Assembly: GCA_033060915.1 (NCBI GenBank)
Contig: CM065393.1
Location: 5,027,001-5,091,000, forward strand
Length of the DNA stretch: 64,000 nt
Source: Euryodendron excelsum
Taxonomy: Eukaryota > Streptophyta > Magnoliopsida > Ericales > Pentaphylacaceae
Direction of reading: 5' to 3'
The notes under the pieces are model-generated. The model saw only the letters and a program-made list of their open reading frames with translations, was not told the origin of the DNA and made no database searches. Positions 45,246 to 57,263 of the stretch are shown here, piece by piece; the first letter of the stretch is position 1, and each line of letters begins with the position of its first letter. A program made the translations under genes and the position numbers.

Positions 45246-45959
45246 GTAAGTTTCAAATCTCCAATTCTAATCCTCTTTCAAACCATCTTTTTCAAATTCC
45301 AATTGTTTTTTCAAAAAGTTTCCAAAGACATCCAACTCTCTTAAGCTTTCAAAAATCATGACCCTAAAAATCTTTTCAAATGTTTCCATTCTTTTCTCAA
45401 AATATTTTCAAGAGTTCTTTTAAACTTGTCTAAAGCAAAATTGGTTAGACACTTAACATTTTTAAAAACTATTTTCAAAATGTTTTCAAAAGCTTACAAC
45501 CCTAAGGTGATCCTAACTCTATCATGGTTAGGGTTTCCAAGAGAAAGTGATACATTAAATAAAACTTTCAAAGATTCATAGCACGGTTCCAAACCTTAAG
45601 TGTTTTCAAAAACCTCTTTAAAAATGTTTTCCAAGATTCACATCCTTAAAGCAATCTTAGTCCCTACATAGTTAGGGTTATTCAAGTAAAGGTAAGATAT
45701 CCAACTAGGACTTCCTAACTCTAAAAGTTTTCAAAATCCTAAAGAAAGTTTCTAGCTCCTCTTCTAAAAATGTTTTAAAAAAATCATAATCTTAAAAGAG
45801 TTTAGTTCTTCAATAGCTAATCCTTAAGAGGTGATGAGACATTCAACAAGCCTTTCACAAGGTATACAAAACTTTTTAAAGATAGGTACACAAGAGCTTT
45901 TACTTTTCTACAAATATCTAAATCCCATTTTCCAAAATCTCTTAATCAAAAACTTCAAA

Positions 45960-46290
45960 ACATTCCAAAACTCCATTGAGTTGTTTCAAAAACATTGTAA
46001 AACTCCATTGAGTTGTTTAAAAAACAATCAATACTCTCTTCAGTTGTTTCAAAAATATTCCAAGACTCACTTGAGTTATTTCTAAAAACATTTCCACACT
46101 CTCTTGAGTTGCTTTCAAAACTTTTCAAAACTCTTTCGAGTTAATTTCTAAAAATATTTTAAAACTCCTTTGAGTTGTTTTAAAAACTTTTCAAAACTCT
46201 CTTGAGTTGCTTTAAAAAACATTGCAAAACTCCCTTGAGTTAATTCCAAAAATATTCTAAAACTCTCTTGAGTTACTTTAAAAAAAAAAA
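45960..46290. repeat. About 40-bp tandem repeat in LTR A
   Basis: Eight or so units each contain AAAACTC-CTTGAGTTG-TTTCAAAAA-ATT. Spacing is 38-43 bp with many substitutions. The same motif in looser form fills the neighbouring low-complexity DNA. Confidence 0.8.
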
Positions 46291-46456
46291 AAACACTTTA
46301 AAATATTCCAAGTTCTATTTCAAAAAACTTTCAAAACTATCCAAAGGCTAAGTCCAAGTCAAAACTTTCTTGAGTTTAAGTTTCAAAAATCTTTCAAGAC
46401 TCCATGAGTCCCCTTTTCAATCATGCTTTTGCACGAACTATTAATGACCTGATTCT

Positions 46457-49400
46457 TGTGAGTACCCTATTTTTGCTTGCTCGGCAATTTCTGGCCCGAC
46501 TGAACTCACATTCAAATCAACATAGATACATTCAAGCTTAGACTGACTTTCCAGAATCAATCTAGTCAATCAATTGCTTCGCGGGCTCACCGGGCCCAAT
46601 AAAGACAATATAACCAAAATGCCCTTGGGGCATTGCTCAGTCCAATTCTAGGTGGCACATCTTCCTAAAGACGGTAAGTTCGTATTTTAACCTCAAATCC
46701 CAGTTCAAATTCCAATCCAGATTAGTCAAACTCAATTGGGCACATCTTTCGAGAAAGTTTATCCCTCAAACGGTAAGTTCATTTAGTCCAACACGTTTTT
46801 CAAACATGTAGACCGGGACGGAACCCAAGTCCCCAAGATGGTACATCAGTTCACTTCTGGCGCTTACTAGCCTGCCAACGTAGAATGTTCGCTATTCGGC
46901 ACGTCGATCGAGAAAGTACCTAAAGCCACAAGATGATTAGACCATTGAGCAGATTCCCAAGATCAAATAATCTCTGGAATGAACACACACCGTTAAAGTG
47001 ACAAAAACACTCACAAACATCGCAATTGTCAGAGTGGCAGAAACACTCGCAAACAAGTCAATATGGGAAATTGCCAACAAACCCTCTATGTCACAGGACC
47101 AAACACGCCTCTTGGCCGTGACACATTTACCAAAAGAGGGGATACCTTCGGAAACCAACTCATCACACATCGTCGGAGTGATGGAAACACTAAAAAATCG
47201 GGTTAACACCAGTCCTTACTAGCTCACTCTGGGGAAAAATGACCAAAATGCCATTGGGCCCTTCTAGCATACTTCTCGAGATAGTACCTAATTCTTAGAA
47301 TGGTAAGTCCACCCTTCCAAGATTATCCTAAAGCCAATCTAGCACATTCAAGTGCTTTCCAGTCTCTTCTGGATCAATTCCGAGAGCATCCGATCAAAAT
47401 GACATTTTTGCCCCTAGGCATCTAATCGCCTTTAGGAACCACATCAGCTCTGGATATCAAACCGGTTACCCTTCGAGGATGCTTCCAATAGTATTACCAA
47501 CCTTCTAATGCCCTTTTTGGACTATTCTGAGTCTATTCTGGCAAGCCTGGTGCAAAATGACTGTTTTGCCCCTAGTGGGTCGATCGCCTTTTCCAACCAC
47601 ACCTGCAATGAGTATCGAAACAGAAATCTCTTAGAACACTCTCAATAGTGTTTCCAACCCTTTAGCCTTCTTATGGGTCACTCCAAGTCCATTATGGTGT
47701 TTCCTCAGTTTAAATGACCGTTTTGCCACTGACAAGTTGGTCTACCTTTTCAACTATTTCGGCATTGTTTCTCAAGCTAGCAGTTACCTCCAGAACACTC
47801 TTTCAAGGGTTTATGTCCATCCCCAGCCTTCCAGATCATTTTCGGACTTTTCAGAGTCATTCCTAGTAGAGCCAGGCTAAAAATTAGATGGTAGTCACTA
47901 GGATAAGCGCCCAAATCTTCAATCTTGCGTCCCAAGGGTTAAAGATCTATTTTTTTCCACCATAAAAGTTTCCTTAAAAAATTGGCTCCACTACAAGCTA
48001 ATAAATGGCTTGGCGCCATTGCAACAGAAACTCTGTCTTACTAAAAACAAAGCTCGGGTTCCCTCAAAACTCTAATTCTCTCAACCCCCTTCAAACCCTA
48101 GCCTTTATACATCCTATACAGTCAAATACAAGCCTCCAAGCATCCATTAAAAGTCAAGTGTTACATCTTTAAAGCTCTCAAAGTTCAAGAAAAACAAAGC
48201 AAACAAAAGCAATCAAAGTAAAGAGAAGATAAGGTAGGTTTTCGATTTGGTTTATGCAATTCCCCCTTTCTCTTCTCTCTCCTAACCCACTTAGTTTTTC
48301 TTCTATTTTAATCCTCATCTTTTTGCATCCTTAAAATAAGAGACTCCCCAGTTCATATCTAAGAAGAATTGTTGAAGGTCACTATACCAGGGGCTTTCTT
48401 TAGTTCGACCTAAGATGGTGTGGGTTCGACCCCCTTGATTATGTGGTGAAGCCCAACCTTCTATGTTTATGACCCTATTAAATTGTGGTTATCATATTCA
48501 TTCATTGCATTCAACGTTGTTTTCAAACTTGCATCATAGTTTCTCTTTCAAAACTTGCATTCAAAATCTCCTTTTTTTAAACTTATTTTCAAAATTACAC
48601 TCCTAGGATGATTTGAGTCATTCCATGATTAGGGTTGTTTTAGGAAAGTATTATATCTAATGTGACCATCAAGGTCCAAATTTTGGGTTCAAACGCTAAA
48701 TTGTTTTTATCAAAACCAAAATTTTAAGATGATTCTAGTCATTCTATGGTTATGATTATTTTAGGAAAGTTTTACATTCAATGTGATTATTATGGTCCAT
48801 ATCTCAAACCTTAGTTGTTGTCAAAACCACAACCCTAAAATGATTCTAACCTTTTCATGGTTAGAATCGTTTAAGAAAGTAAGATATTCAAGAGGCTTGC
48901 AAAAGTCCATATTCAAACCTCTTTCCAAATAGTTTTGCAAATCTACTTTCTAAAAACTCTTTTCAATGATCAATTTTTCAAAAACTCTTTGTCTTTAAGT
49001 CTAAGTCAAAAATCTAGAATCCATAATTAGGAAACCCTAATTCCTTTCTTAAATCATGACTTTCTATTTTGCCTTAAATCATAGATTTTTAAATCCAAAA
49101 TCTTCAAAACTCAACCTTTCTAATTTCATATCAAATCAAATATTCTAATTTAGGAAACTAAATCAAATCCTCCAATTTTAAAAACTAAATCAAATCATCT
49201 ATTTTTGAAAATAAAATTCAATCCTCAATTTTAGGAAATAGAAATCAAATTTTTCTTAATTTTGAATATTTCCTAATTTCAAACTTTCAAATCCTTCTTA
49301 ATTTCAAGCTTCCAAATCTTTCCAAATTTCAAAATTTTCTATATTCAAATCTTTCCAAAATCAATTCTCTCTTAAAAAGGAAACTTTTCTAAAATGAAAC

Positions 49401-50657
49401 TTCCCTAATTTGGAACTTTCTCAAATTCAAAACTTTCCTAATTTAAAATTTTTCTAATTCAAAATCTTCCTAAAATCAAAGGTTTCTAAAATCAAACATT
49501 TCTATTTCAAGTGCATGTTTCAACCCTATGTTGCATAAAACCTAGGAGGCTAAGCCCTAGTTCAACTCTAACCTTAATTTATGAAGCTTTAACTCTTTTC
49601 TAAACCAAGATGGTTTTCAAACTCAAGTCTAAATCAAGACGATTGCAAAGCTCAACTCAATATTTCCAAATCAAGTCCAAGTTCTCCTTCAAAGTTCAAT
49701 CTTTTCAAATCATCGAGTTTCATTTCAAATCAAAGTCAATTCCAAGTTTAATTTCAATTTCAAGTTTAATTTCAAATCAAAGTCAATTTCAAGTTTGATT
49801 TCAATTTCCAAAGTCAATTTCAAATCAAAGTTCAATTTTCAATTTTCTATTCAAAATTCAAGTCGAACTCTTTTCAAGTCAAACTTTCTGAAAACCCTAA
49901 AATGTCTTTTTCAAATCAAACAAGACCCCAAAATGTCTATTTTTAATCGGACACCGAGTCTGAACTACAACTGATCTAATTCCTAACAAAGGAATGTGTA
50001 GGCAACCCTCATGGGTGCAGTCACAACCTTTTTCAAGTTTTCAATTATTGTAACATTTTTCAAACTTCAAATTCCCTTTTCAAATCTATTTTTGAAATCA
50101 AATTCTTTTTCTTGTACTTGCATATCATGCATCATATAATTCTTTTCAAAGTTGATATAATTAGACATTCGGATAAATCGAATATTCTAAATGAGTGAAT
50201 CTAGGGTAAAAATAACATGTAAGTACCGCAAGGACAGGATTGGGTGATAGGCTTGTGCATCTTCCCTACATGTAACATCCCTACATGTAACAAACTTCTG
50301 AACCTAGAATCACTGTTTTCGAAAGACTAAAACGAAGTTATTTTAAAAAAAAAGCTTAAATCTTTCTAAAGGTTGTTAAACAACCTGTTTTCTTTAAAAA
50401 CCCTCTCTTGAGGAAGTTTTTCAAAACTTTTTCAAAAAATTCTAAGTTTAATCTTTAGACTTTACTTAGTTTTAGGTGACCTAACTTACCCTAATAAAGT
50501 TAGGTGAAGACTTCAAATCTTTTCTAAAAACCCTTATTCAAATCAATTTCTAATTCAAATCTAGTCGTACTCGTCTTTTTAGGAGGATAAGTTCTAACGA
50601 GAGAATACTGTGTTTTTCTAACTTATCTTCTCAAGTGCGAAAAATTGGGGCACGACA
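46457..50657 (+). repeat. LTR copy B, complete (4.2 kb)
   Basis: Starts TGTGAGTACCC and ends GGGGCACGACA. The first 2 kb match LTR A. A pyrimidine-rich zone at 48260-48310 may be the leader/transcription region. The stretch 48500-50150 is low-complexity (CAAATC-TTTTCAAA). The 3' terminal 0.5 kb matches copy C. Confidence 0.75.
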
Positions 50658-50659
50658 GC

Positions 50660-50676
50660 TGGTGACTTCGCTGGGA
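50660..50676 (+). other. Primer-binding site, Arg-tRNA type
   Basis: TGGTGACTTCGCTGGGA lies two bases after LTR B. It resembles the TGGCGACTCCGCTGGG primer site known next to Ogre-type LTRs, which is complementary to a tRNA-Arg 3' end; the tRNA identity is from memory of the family. Confidence 0.65.
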
Positions 50677-50979
50677 AAACTTAGAGGGTTAGACCATTAT
50701 CATGTCTTTTCACCCTTCACTTATTTAGAATTTTCAATTAAGTTGTCCAATTCTATCCACTTCAAAATTTCAAAATCAACATTTTCAATGCAGTTTTCAA
50801 AAAATATGCATTCAATTCGTATTCAATCATACTATCTTGTATTAAGTTTGTCATCCACGTACTGACTTTTTACATTTTCTTTTGTACGTGGACCCTTGTT
50901 CATATTTTATTTTATGTCATATTAACTACCATGCACGTTATGAATGAATAACATGAAATGGACATGATGGATGGGTCGC

Positions 50980-51670
50980 GACAATTCTCGTTAAGTGAAA
51001 TACATAAGCAACCTTTATAGGTGCGATCATAACTCTTATTTTAAGTCAAAATGTCTATTTTAAAACATTCCATCAATCGAAAACACTCTTCAAAATCAAT
51101 CTCTTCTTCTTTAAAAAATATGCATCATGCATCATTCATCTACAAAATGATAGCCAAACCGTTTTTTCAAAACTTTGAAAGTGGATATTTAGTAACCGGT
51201 GATTTAAGTGGGTGAATTAATGATGATTATATATGTAGGTACCTAAAGGGTGGGGTAGGATGGTGATTTTAAGATATCTTCCCTGCACGTAATCAAATCT
51301 CGGACCATAGATTTCTGTTTCAAAAACAAAAATTGGAGTCACACTTCAAAAAGGGCTTTAAAACTTTTAAAAGGTTGCTAAAACCCTTTTTTTTTTTTTT
51401 TTTCAAAAGCCTTCTTAAGAAAACATTTTCAAAATATTTTTGAAAAATCTAAGAAGTCTTCGGATTACACTTAGCTTTTTGGTGATCTAGCACATCTTTA
51501 ACTATTTTAGACGACAATTTCAAACTTTTTCAAAAAGCTCTCATTCAAATCAAGTTTCTAAGTTCAAACTCCCGTCACACTTGTTGTTTTAAGAGGATAA
51601 GTTTTAACAGAGAGAATATTGGTCCTTTTTCTGAGCTAAGAGGGCTTGGTGTAAAAATCGGAGCACGACA
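50980..51670 (+). repeat. LTR copy C, 3' end only
   Basis: It matches the last part of LTR B through AAGCAACCTTTATAGGTGCGATCATAAC, CTTCCCTGCACGTAA and AGGATAAGTTTTAAC-GAGAGAATA to the terminus GGAGCACGACA, followed by TATTG. Confidence 0.75.
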
Positions 51671-53230
51671 TATTGAGGAAAAAGAAAAAAAATAACAAAA
51701 AAGAAACGAAAATGGAATTTTAAATTTCATGTTTTTGTTTGGTTAGATGACAAATTTTTTTTAAAAATGAATAGGAATTTATTAATAACAAAGAGAAAAG
51801 GAAAGGAGAGGACACGATTTTCTCACTCATTTTTCTTTTATTTTCTTTTAACACCACTTTAGCTTATAATCAAGCAACAAGTTTAATTTTATTTTTCATC
51901 TCTTTTCCTTTTTTTTCCCAATAAATCAAGGATCCAAGCACAATATAAGAGTATTTAACTTTCATTTTCTTGGGAGAATTAAGGTTGAAGCCATTACAAT
52001 TTTTTTAAAAGGAAAAAGTGGTGCAATATTTTTTCACAGTGGTAAACCATCAACCTTAATTTTGAGAATATTGAAGGATATCTTATTGTACCTGTCCCTT
52101 AGCAGACTTGTCCAACACAATACATGCAATAAGTGACCAGTACATTCAGAGCCAGAGGTATTGACCGTTTTTCATTTTTTCATAAAGTAAGGTTGGCTGT
52201 TTCATTTTTCAAGTTGTAACCAGTACTCAATGACTTGATTGACATCATTCTGTTTTTTCTTTTTGTCTATAAACTCTTTTTTCGGGTCTAAAAGCCTTTC
52301 AATTTTGTGAAAGATTGCTTCAGTTGTCACCATCTAGCAGGTTAAGTCCTTTTATGAGCTCGGGAACCATGTGCTACTGAAAGTAAGATTGGACCAACCA
52401 ACATTAGGTGATCTCCAAGGAGTGTGGTTCTCGTAGTACTTTAAAGGTTACCATAAAGCCCATTTTTGTTCATGCATGTAAATTTATTCGAGTAAAGATT
52501 GGCCTTTTAATATATCGATTGTTTTTAGAAATTTTTTTTTACTAACCTTTAGTTTGGGTAAAAAATTCAAAAGTTTGAACTAAAAACTTATAAAAAGATA
52601 GTTATTAAATCTGGGATAAAAAAAAAGCTAATTGAAAAGGCAGTGAGAAGGAACGAGGAATAAGGGATTTTAGGCCATGACTTAATTATTAAGAATCTAA
52701 AGTTCAACGACCTCTTGACTTAGCAACTAGTAGTATGTAGGTGATTCAGATGGCCCAACGAAAAGAGTCAACCCTGACATCAAACCATAGGTCAAAAGAC
52801 CGGTCTACAACCTAAATAGTAGAGAGGCTTAAACCTAAAACTCCATACAGATGAATGATTACGCCTTAGCCATTGAACTTCAAAAATCACCTTGTGTTGT
52901 TTATTGTCTGAATTTATATGTTCATTGTCAATATATCTTTGTAAGTTTTGATGTTTTTAACCATTTTCACGAAATCAAAATGTGAAATTAAAAAATTTAA
53001 GTCAACATTCAGGATACTTACCTAGTTGGATTCATCACTTTATGGGTTCAAAATTTTTCTTTCACTGTGGTGATGCATGGCTTCATTTATTAGGAAACTA
53101 AAATAACTCCAAGGCTACGCAATATTTTATGTTAGAGCTCGTGTACTTGTGTAATAGAGGCATATGGGTGGACCTTCCACCACCGACCTTTACAATTGAG
53201 ACAAATTGTACTTTTGGCCACAGCCTCGTT

Positions 53231-53280
<50 letters not shown>

Positions 53281-53529
53281 CATTGAACGATCCGTCATGA
53301 ACTATGCAAATTGGATTTGTCGCAGACACATGCTAATAAATGGCAACAGAATCAATCAAAGCCTGGTAAACCATCCTAAAAATGGTGTTTGAATCAATGT
53401 CAACATATCTAATTAGGAGTTTTATTTATTAAGCTTAGTCTTCAAAGCAATACACAGAAAGGCACCTTAACTGCTAATTGAAACAAGTCAGACTTGCTAG
53501 AAATAGTCTGATTTTTGACAATCTTCAAC
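51671..53529. other. Intergenic stretch
   Basis: AT-rich, without recognised genes. A (CT)n microsatellite lies at 53229-53275; ORFs through it are artefacts. Confidence 0.6.
53229..53275. repeat. (CT)n microsatellite
   Basis: An uninterrupted CT dinucleotide run of about 47 bp. Confidence 0.95.
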
Positions 53530-53822
53530 CATCACTGTCTGAAGTTGTTGAAAGCATCAAGATCTCTACAGCTGCACCAAAGTTTTTCTTCAGTCTTCAT
53601 GATTTCCTCTATTGCATTGAAGGTGTTCAGTCCCTAAAATTGTAGTTTTTCTACTACCCCTTCAGCCTATTTTGCCCTTGCCAATGGCATTCTTTTGCTC
53701 TTTCTTTTTGGTTCCTGGGTTTGCTGGTCCCCTATCCTGTTGCTTGTTCAGCCTGGGGTCCTCTCCCCTCATTGTTCCCCAGTTTATTCCTTCTCAATGA
53801 AATTTTGCTTTTCAAAAAAAAA
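53530..53822 (+). mobile_element. LINE 3' untranslated tail
   Basis: The sequence TTTTGGTTCCTGGGTTTGCTG..., with repeated TTGCTTGTTCAGCCTGGG-like phrases, ends TCTCAATGAAATTTTGCTTTTC and an A-run at 53814-53822. This form is typical of plant L1-type LINE 3' ends. No coding part is attached, so it is a short 5'-truncated insertion. The left boundary is approximate. Confidence 0.55.
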
Positions 53823-54124
53823 ATTTATAAGGTAAAAACATACATTAAATAGCCTTATATGTGTCAAAGATTTAGCAATACTATCATAAGCTTCTCCATA
53901 TATTAATGAGCAATATAACATGATTAAAACAACAATTGAAAAAACAAAAAAGATGAGAGAAAGAAAGAAAGAAAGAAAAGAGAATAGAAAACTGATAAGG
54001 AAAATGCTATTCTTCTAGAAAAACCAATACTTCAATCAGAAGACAGCCATCGATCAAAACCAGAAAATGCAGCGCTATCAGAGAGATTAGCACCCATCTA
54101 GGGTATAAATCTTGTTACAGACAT
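53823..54124. other. Spacer, probable 3' flank of the zinc-ribbon gene
   Basis: AT-rich with a (GAAA)n tract at about 53959-53978. The 3' untranslated region of the minus-strand gene should lie here; I see no clear canonical poly(A) signal. Confidence 0.5.
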
Positions 54125-54331
54125 TTATGAATACAAGAAGACCAAACGTCTGGCACAAACAGTACAGAAATACTTCCTTTTGATCTTGAAACAAATGGGC
54201 AGAAAGCAAAAACTCCACTTGCTCTTAACATCGACTGCCTGCACCTTCCCTCCGCAGTACGGACACGCCCCAGGGGCTTGCCGTCTGCCTAACTCTCTCT
54301 CCTCTTCGTCACATACGTACACCAAACCCAT
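54125..54331 (-). CDS. Conserved plant 68-residue zinc-ribbon protein
   Basis: A complete single-exon ORF. I recognise it as a small uncharacterised protein conserved across flowering plants, usually about 65-75 residues and sometimes misannotated as an aminoacyl-tRNA synthetase. CPYCGG (Cys23, Cys26) and CTVCARRL (Cys56, Cys59) form two CxxC knuckles of a presumed zinc ribbon. Between them lies the conserved VQAVDVKSKW and FCFLPICFKIKRKY (Cys42, Cys47). The N-terminus MGLVYVCDEEERELGRRQAPG is typical. There is no signal peptide; the FCFLP segment is hydrophobic but short. The start at 54331 is the only suitable ATG and follows a GA-rich leader. All Cys are intact. Biochemical function is unknown. 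It is the only convincing host gene here. Confidence 0.85.
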   Translation of the reverse strand: MGLVYVCDEEERELGRRQAPGACPYCGGKVQAVDVKSKWSFCFLPICFKIKRKYFCTVCARRLVFLYS

Positions 54332-54332
54332 T

Positions 54333-54735
54333 CTCTCTCTCTCTCTCTCTCGCTCTCTCTCTGTGGTGGTTCAGGGTATTCTGTTTGGTAGAGGTTGGCT
54401 TGATGAAAACCACAATGACCTTGTAACTGTTAATAAGGGTTACAAATTTAAGCTTCCCAATAAAATTGTGCTCAGGCCAAACGCTTTCTAGGACGCTTCT
54501 GTTAAAAGTGGACAGTTGCTGCACCTTTGCTCTCTCTCTCTCTCTCTCTGCTGCTTCTGGGTATTCTGTTTGGTAGAGGTTGTCTTGATGAAAACCACAA
54601 TGACCTTGTAACTGTTTATAAGGGTTAAACATTTAAGCTTCCCAATAAAATTGTGCTCAGTCCAAACGCTTTCTAGGAAGCTTCTGTTAAAAGTGGACAG
54701 TACTGCACCTTTGCTCTCTCTCTCTCTCTCTCTGT
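54333..54735 (-). promoter_or_regulatory. Duplicated 5' region of the zinc-ribbon gene
   Basis: Two copies of a 185-bp unit start at 54374 and 54559 (GGGTATTCTGTTTGGTAGAGG), each bounded by CT microsatellites (54333-54364, 54532-54549, 54715-54733). They are about 95% identical by eye. On the minus strand these are GA-rich leader-like blocks directly upstream of the ATG. The distal copy contains CTTATAAACAG (54614-54624 on plus), a possible TATA box, where the proximal copy has CTTATTAACAG. The duplication therefore may provide one or two start regions. Confidence 0.6.
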
Positions 54736-56481
54736 GAACTTATTTGAGAACGTATTTCTATTGTTAGGAAAATGATACATATAATCTTATTATCATCGTA
54801 TTTTCTCACTACATACAAGTTAGTCACTCTCACATGTATTTTGTTAAAAGCAATTCCATATGACATATAAATAAACCTTTTTGTTCATAAGCTCTATTCA
54901 GAATGATGTAATATTTAGGATATTTTATTTTCAAATCAAAACATGCACCAATTTGACCCATCATTAAAAATGTCATACTACATTTTGATAAGGTTTGTAG
55001 AGATCTTTTTTCCTTTTGGAAGATACAGGTCAGATCTATTCACTCTATCAATAACCGAGTCGAATCTAGTGTATCATAAGTAATTTGCCTTTTTTTCATG
55101 TACAAAAACTTTTTAAGAACATAATTTTGTTCATTCATTAGTTTTGCTTGTTGTGGTGGCTGGGGACTTATATAGTCAAACTCATGATCTTGTGTTCAAA
55201 CCCAAAACCTCACCACTTTTTCCTAAAAAAAAGGAACTCGTTACGTATAAAAAAAAATATTTAATCTGGATCCCATTGTTTCAGGATTGCAAATTTTATT
55301 CTTATAGAATTTTTATGCAAAAAGTCTATCAGCATGATGATGTAAGTAGTAGTATCTAGTTAATTACTAAATTTATTTTTAAACACAACAAACCAAAGTA
55401 AAAAATTTCTGGATAATAACTAATTTTTATTGGAATTAGTATCGATATGAATCTGAGTCAAATTGGAAATCTATGGAACACTTGCTCTGGCAGATTGATG
55501 TTAACAAGAAAGTTTACAAAAAAGAAAAAGGGAGTAGTGCCATACATACCTAATTTTTATATGAAATGATATGGTTATTTGTAGTTTCTTCATTTTAAAT
55601 TAAAACCTCCACTATTTTGGCTTGAAATTTATAATATGTCATTTTCACATCATTTTGATAGATTTTTTTATATAAAAATTTTGTAAAAATAGATTTTTTC
55701 TAAAAAAAATGATAAACATGAAACAGAGCATGCCTTTACATGTACAAACAATGTGCATATTAACAAGAGGACGTCTATCCACTATCGAGGTGGATGGACA
55801 GGCCCAGCTAAAGGGCGTCACATGGGTCATGGGTCTGGGCATTTGGGCATTGCCCATGAGCGCCGGAGTAGGACCCGAAAACCAATTGTTTACTATTTAG
55901 ATCTTGTATAACAATAGTCAACTTGCTGAGGCCTAACAATAAAATCCGAATTCAGAGCACCCTTCTATCACATAAAATAATAGTCAGACTAAGAGAAACA
56001 AAAAGAGTGGGATCTGCTTGAGATGTTAGAGATTTGTTTTGTGCTGATACTATGCATCCTCTCTCGGTCGACTATGACATACCCACCATACTGAGTGCAC
56101 CCAATCTGACATCAACTCCTGATGCCGGAGATGGTAAACCTGCCGAGATCTATTCAACCAATCCCGACTGCCACTGCCGGCTACGGTAAAAGTCTGTGGA
56201 TAAAAGATGGTCTTAGATGTTCTCTAACATTCTTACTATTGCATTCTCTTTCCTTTGTACCTATTCAATCTATTACTGCTACCTTCCTTATTCACCTTCA
56301 CCGTCGGTAGATTTCTCTCCTTGTTTCTTCCACTTGCTTTGCATCCTTTATTTTACTTGTTGCATCCTTCATTGTCCTTTTAATGTTTTTCAGATTCAAT
56401 TCTTCGGTTACATTCTTATTCATTAATCTAGACTATTACAGTTTTAATATTTGGGATTTATGACCAAATTATGGCCAGAAC
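54736..56481. other. Intergenic stretch, nothing recognised
   Basis: AT-rich, with short ORFs that show no known domain. It should include the distal promoter of the zinc-ribbon gene (right side) and the left flank of the copia element. Confidence 0.55.
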
Positions 56482-57263
56482 TGTTACAGTCTAACAGCTA
56501 TTTTCTTAGTCTTTAAATAGGTTCTTATCCAGGCTTTGAAAAAGGACGGACATACAAAAGTCTTCTTGATTCTTCACTGCTCTCTTCAGCCTCTGTTTTC
56601 ATCATTCTATTGCATATTTTTTACACTATTTTTTGGGCAACTACGACATAGATGGTTCATCATCTCCCAATTGGCGTGACACCTGAGGAGAGTGGCTGTG
56701 AGCACTTGGGTTGTATCTTGGAGTCGTTGATGTCTGATTGTAACTTCACGTAGGGAGACACAACGATTTTAGGACAACGGTTACGCGCCTCTCTATCTCA
56801 CATGCCAGATTTTCCTTTCTATATTTTATATGTTGCATGATTCATATTTTCAATTATATTACTGTTTGGTCAGATTTTCATCAATAATATACATGCAACT
56901 TCCTTATTTTCTTATATGTTTGTTGCTTGAGTTCTAAAAATCTAAAGTCGTTGTAGTTTCTGTAAAAATATTTATGTGCATCACGGTATGGTTTATGATT
57001 GAAACAAAATTGGTTTTATTTGGAATTCACAGATTTTTGTAATATTTCAAAAGTACTGTGTATTTTGCAAATAGTTGGAAAACTTATTTTAATTTACAGT
57101 TTGCTTGCTTACTGTTTCTAATCAGTCACAACCTAGTTCATTTGCTGTGATTATTCTATTGAGTAAGTTTACCTATATATTCTGAAAGTGACATAGTGGT
57201 GTTTCTTTTACAGATCTTAGACATCTCTCATAGCCCTCACATTTGTAAACAATCACTTTGGAA
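56482..57263 (+). promoter_or_regulatory. Putative copia LTR and leader
   Basis: TGTTACAGTC, then a TATA-like TTTAAATAG, then a pyrimidine-rich segment (CTTCTTGATTCTTCACTGCTCTCTTC) resemble U3-R-U5 of a copia LTR. No unambiguous initiator-tRNA primer site is seen before the gag ATG at 57264. Confidence 0.4.

Larger units (their letters stand above)
40429..46456 (+). repeat. LTR copy A (3'-truncated, with solo LTR inserted)
   Basis: It aligns with copy B from the start, through tracts such as AAAATGCCCTT, GTCGGAGTGATGGAAACACT and CTCGAGATAGTA, to the TCTTCTC leader-like zone (about 42170-42400) and T/CAAA-rich low-complexity DNA. The terminal ~0.5 kb (the CTACATGTAA to CACGACA zone of B) is not recognisable before B begins. 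Confidence 0.7.
40429..51670 (+). mobile_element. Composite long-LTR Ty3/gypsy (Ogre-like) element without coding region
   Basis: The outer ends are TGTAAGCACC (40429) and GAGCACGACA (51670), flanked by the perfect 5-bp duplication TATTG (40424-40428 and 51671-51675). Inside are an LTR lacking its 3' end (A, 40429-46456), a complete 4.2-kb LTR (B, 46457-50657), a primer-binding site with about 320 bp of internal DNA and a 3' LTR end (C, about 50980-51670). The LTR parts are homologous but well diverged, so the element is old. No gag or pol remains. A tandem LTR-internal-LTR-internal-LTR formed by unequal recombination, followed by internal deletions, explains the order. Confidence 0.75.

Noticed and set aside
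46457..50657. LTR B as an independent solo-LTR insertion
   Set aside because: No 5-bp duplication flanks it (ATTCT on the left, GCTGG on the right), and a primer site follows directly.
42705..50865. Several ORFs in the composite LTR element
   Set aside because: They are short and follow low-complexity TTTTCAAA sequence; none shows gag or pol motifs.
53098..53392. ORFs across the CT microsatellite
   Set aside because: Overlapping frames on both strands across a dinucleotide repeat, with no domain.
54180..54632. ORFs opposite and upstream of the zinc-ribbon gene
   Set aside because: They are antisense shadows of the conserved gene or run through the duplicated leader and CT repeats.
55709..56426. 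Small plus-strand ORFs before the copia element
   Set aside because: No family resemblance, no codon pattern distinct from the AT-rich background.
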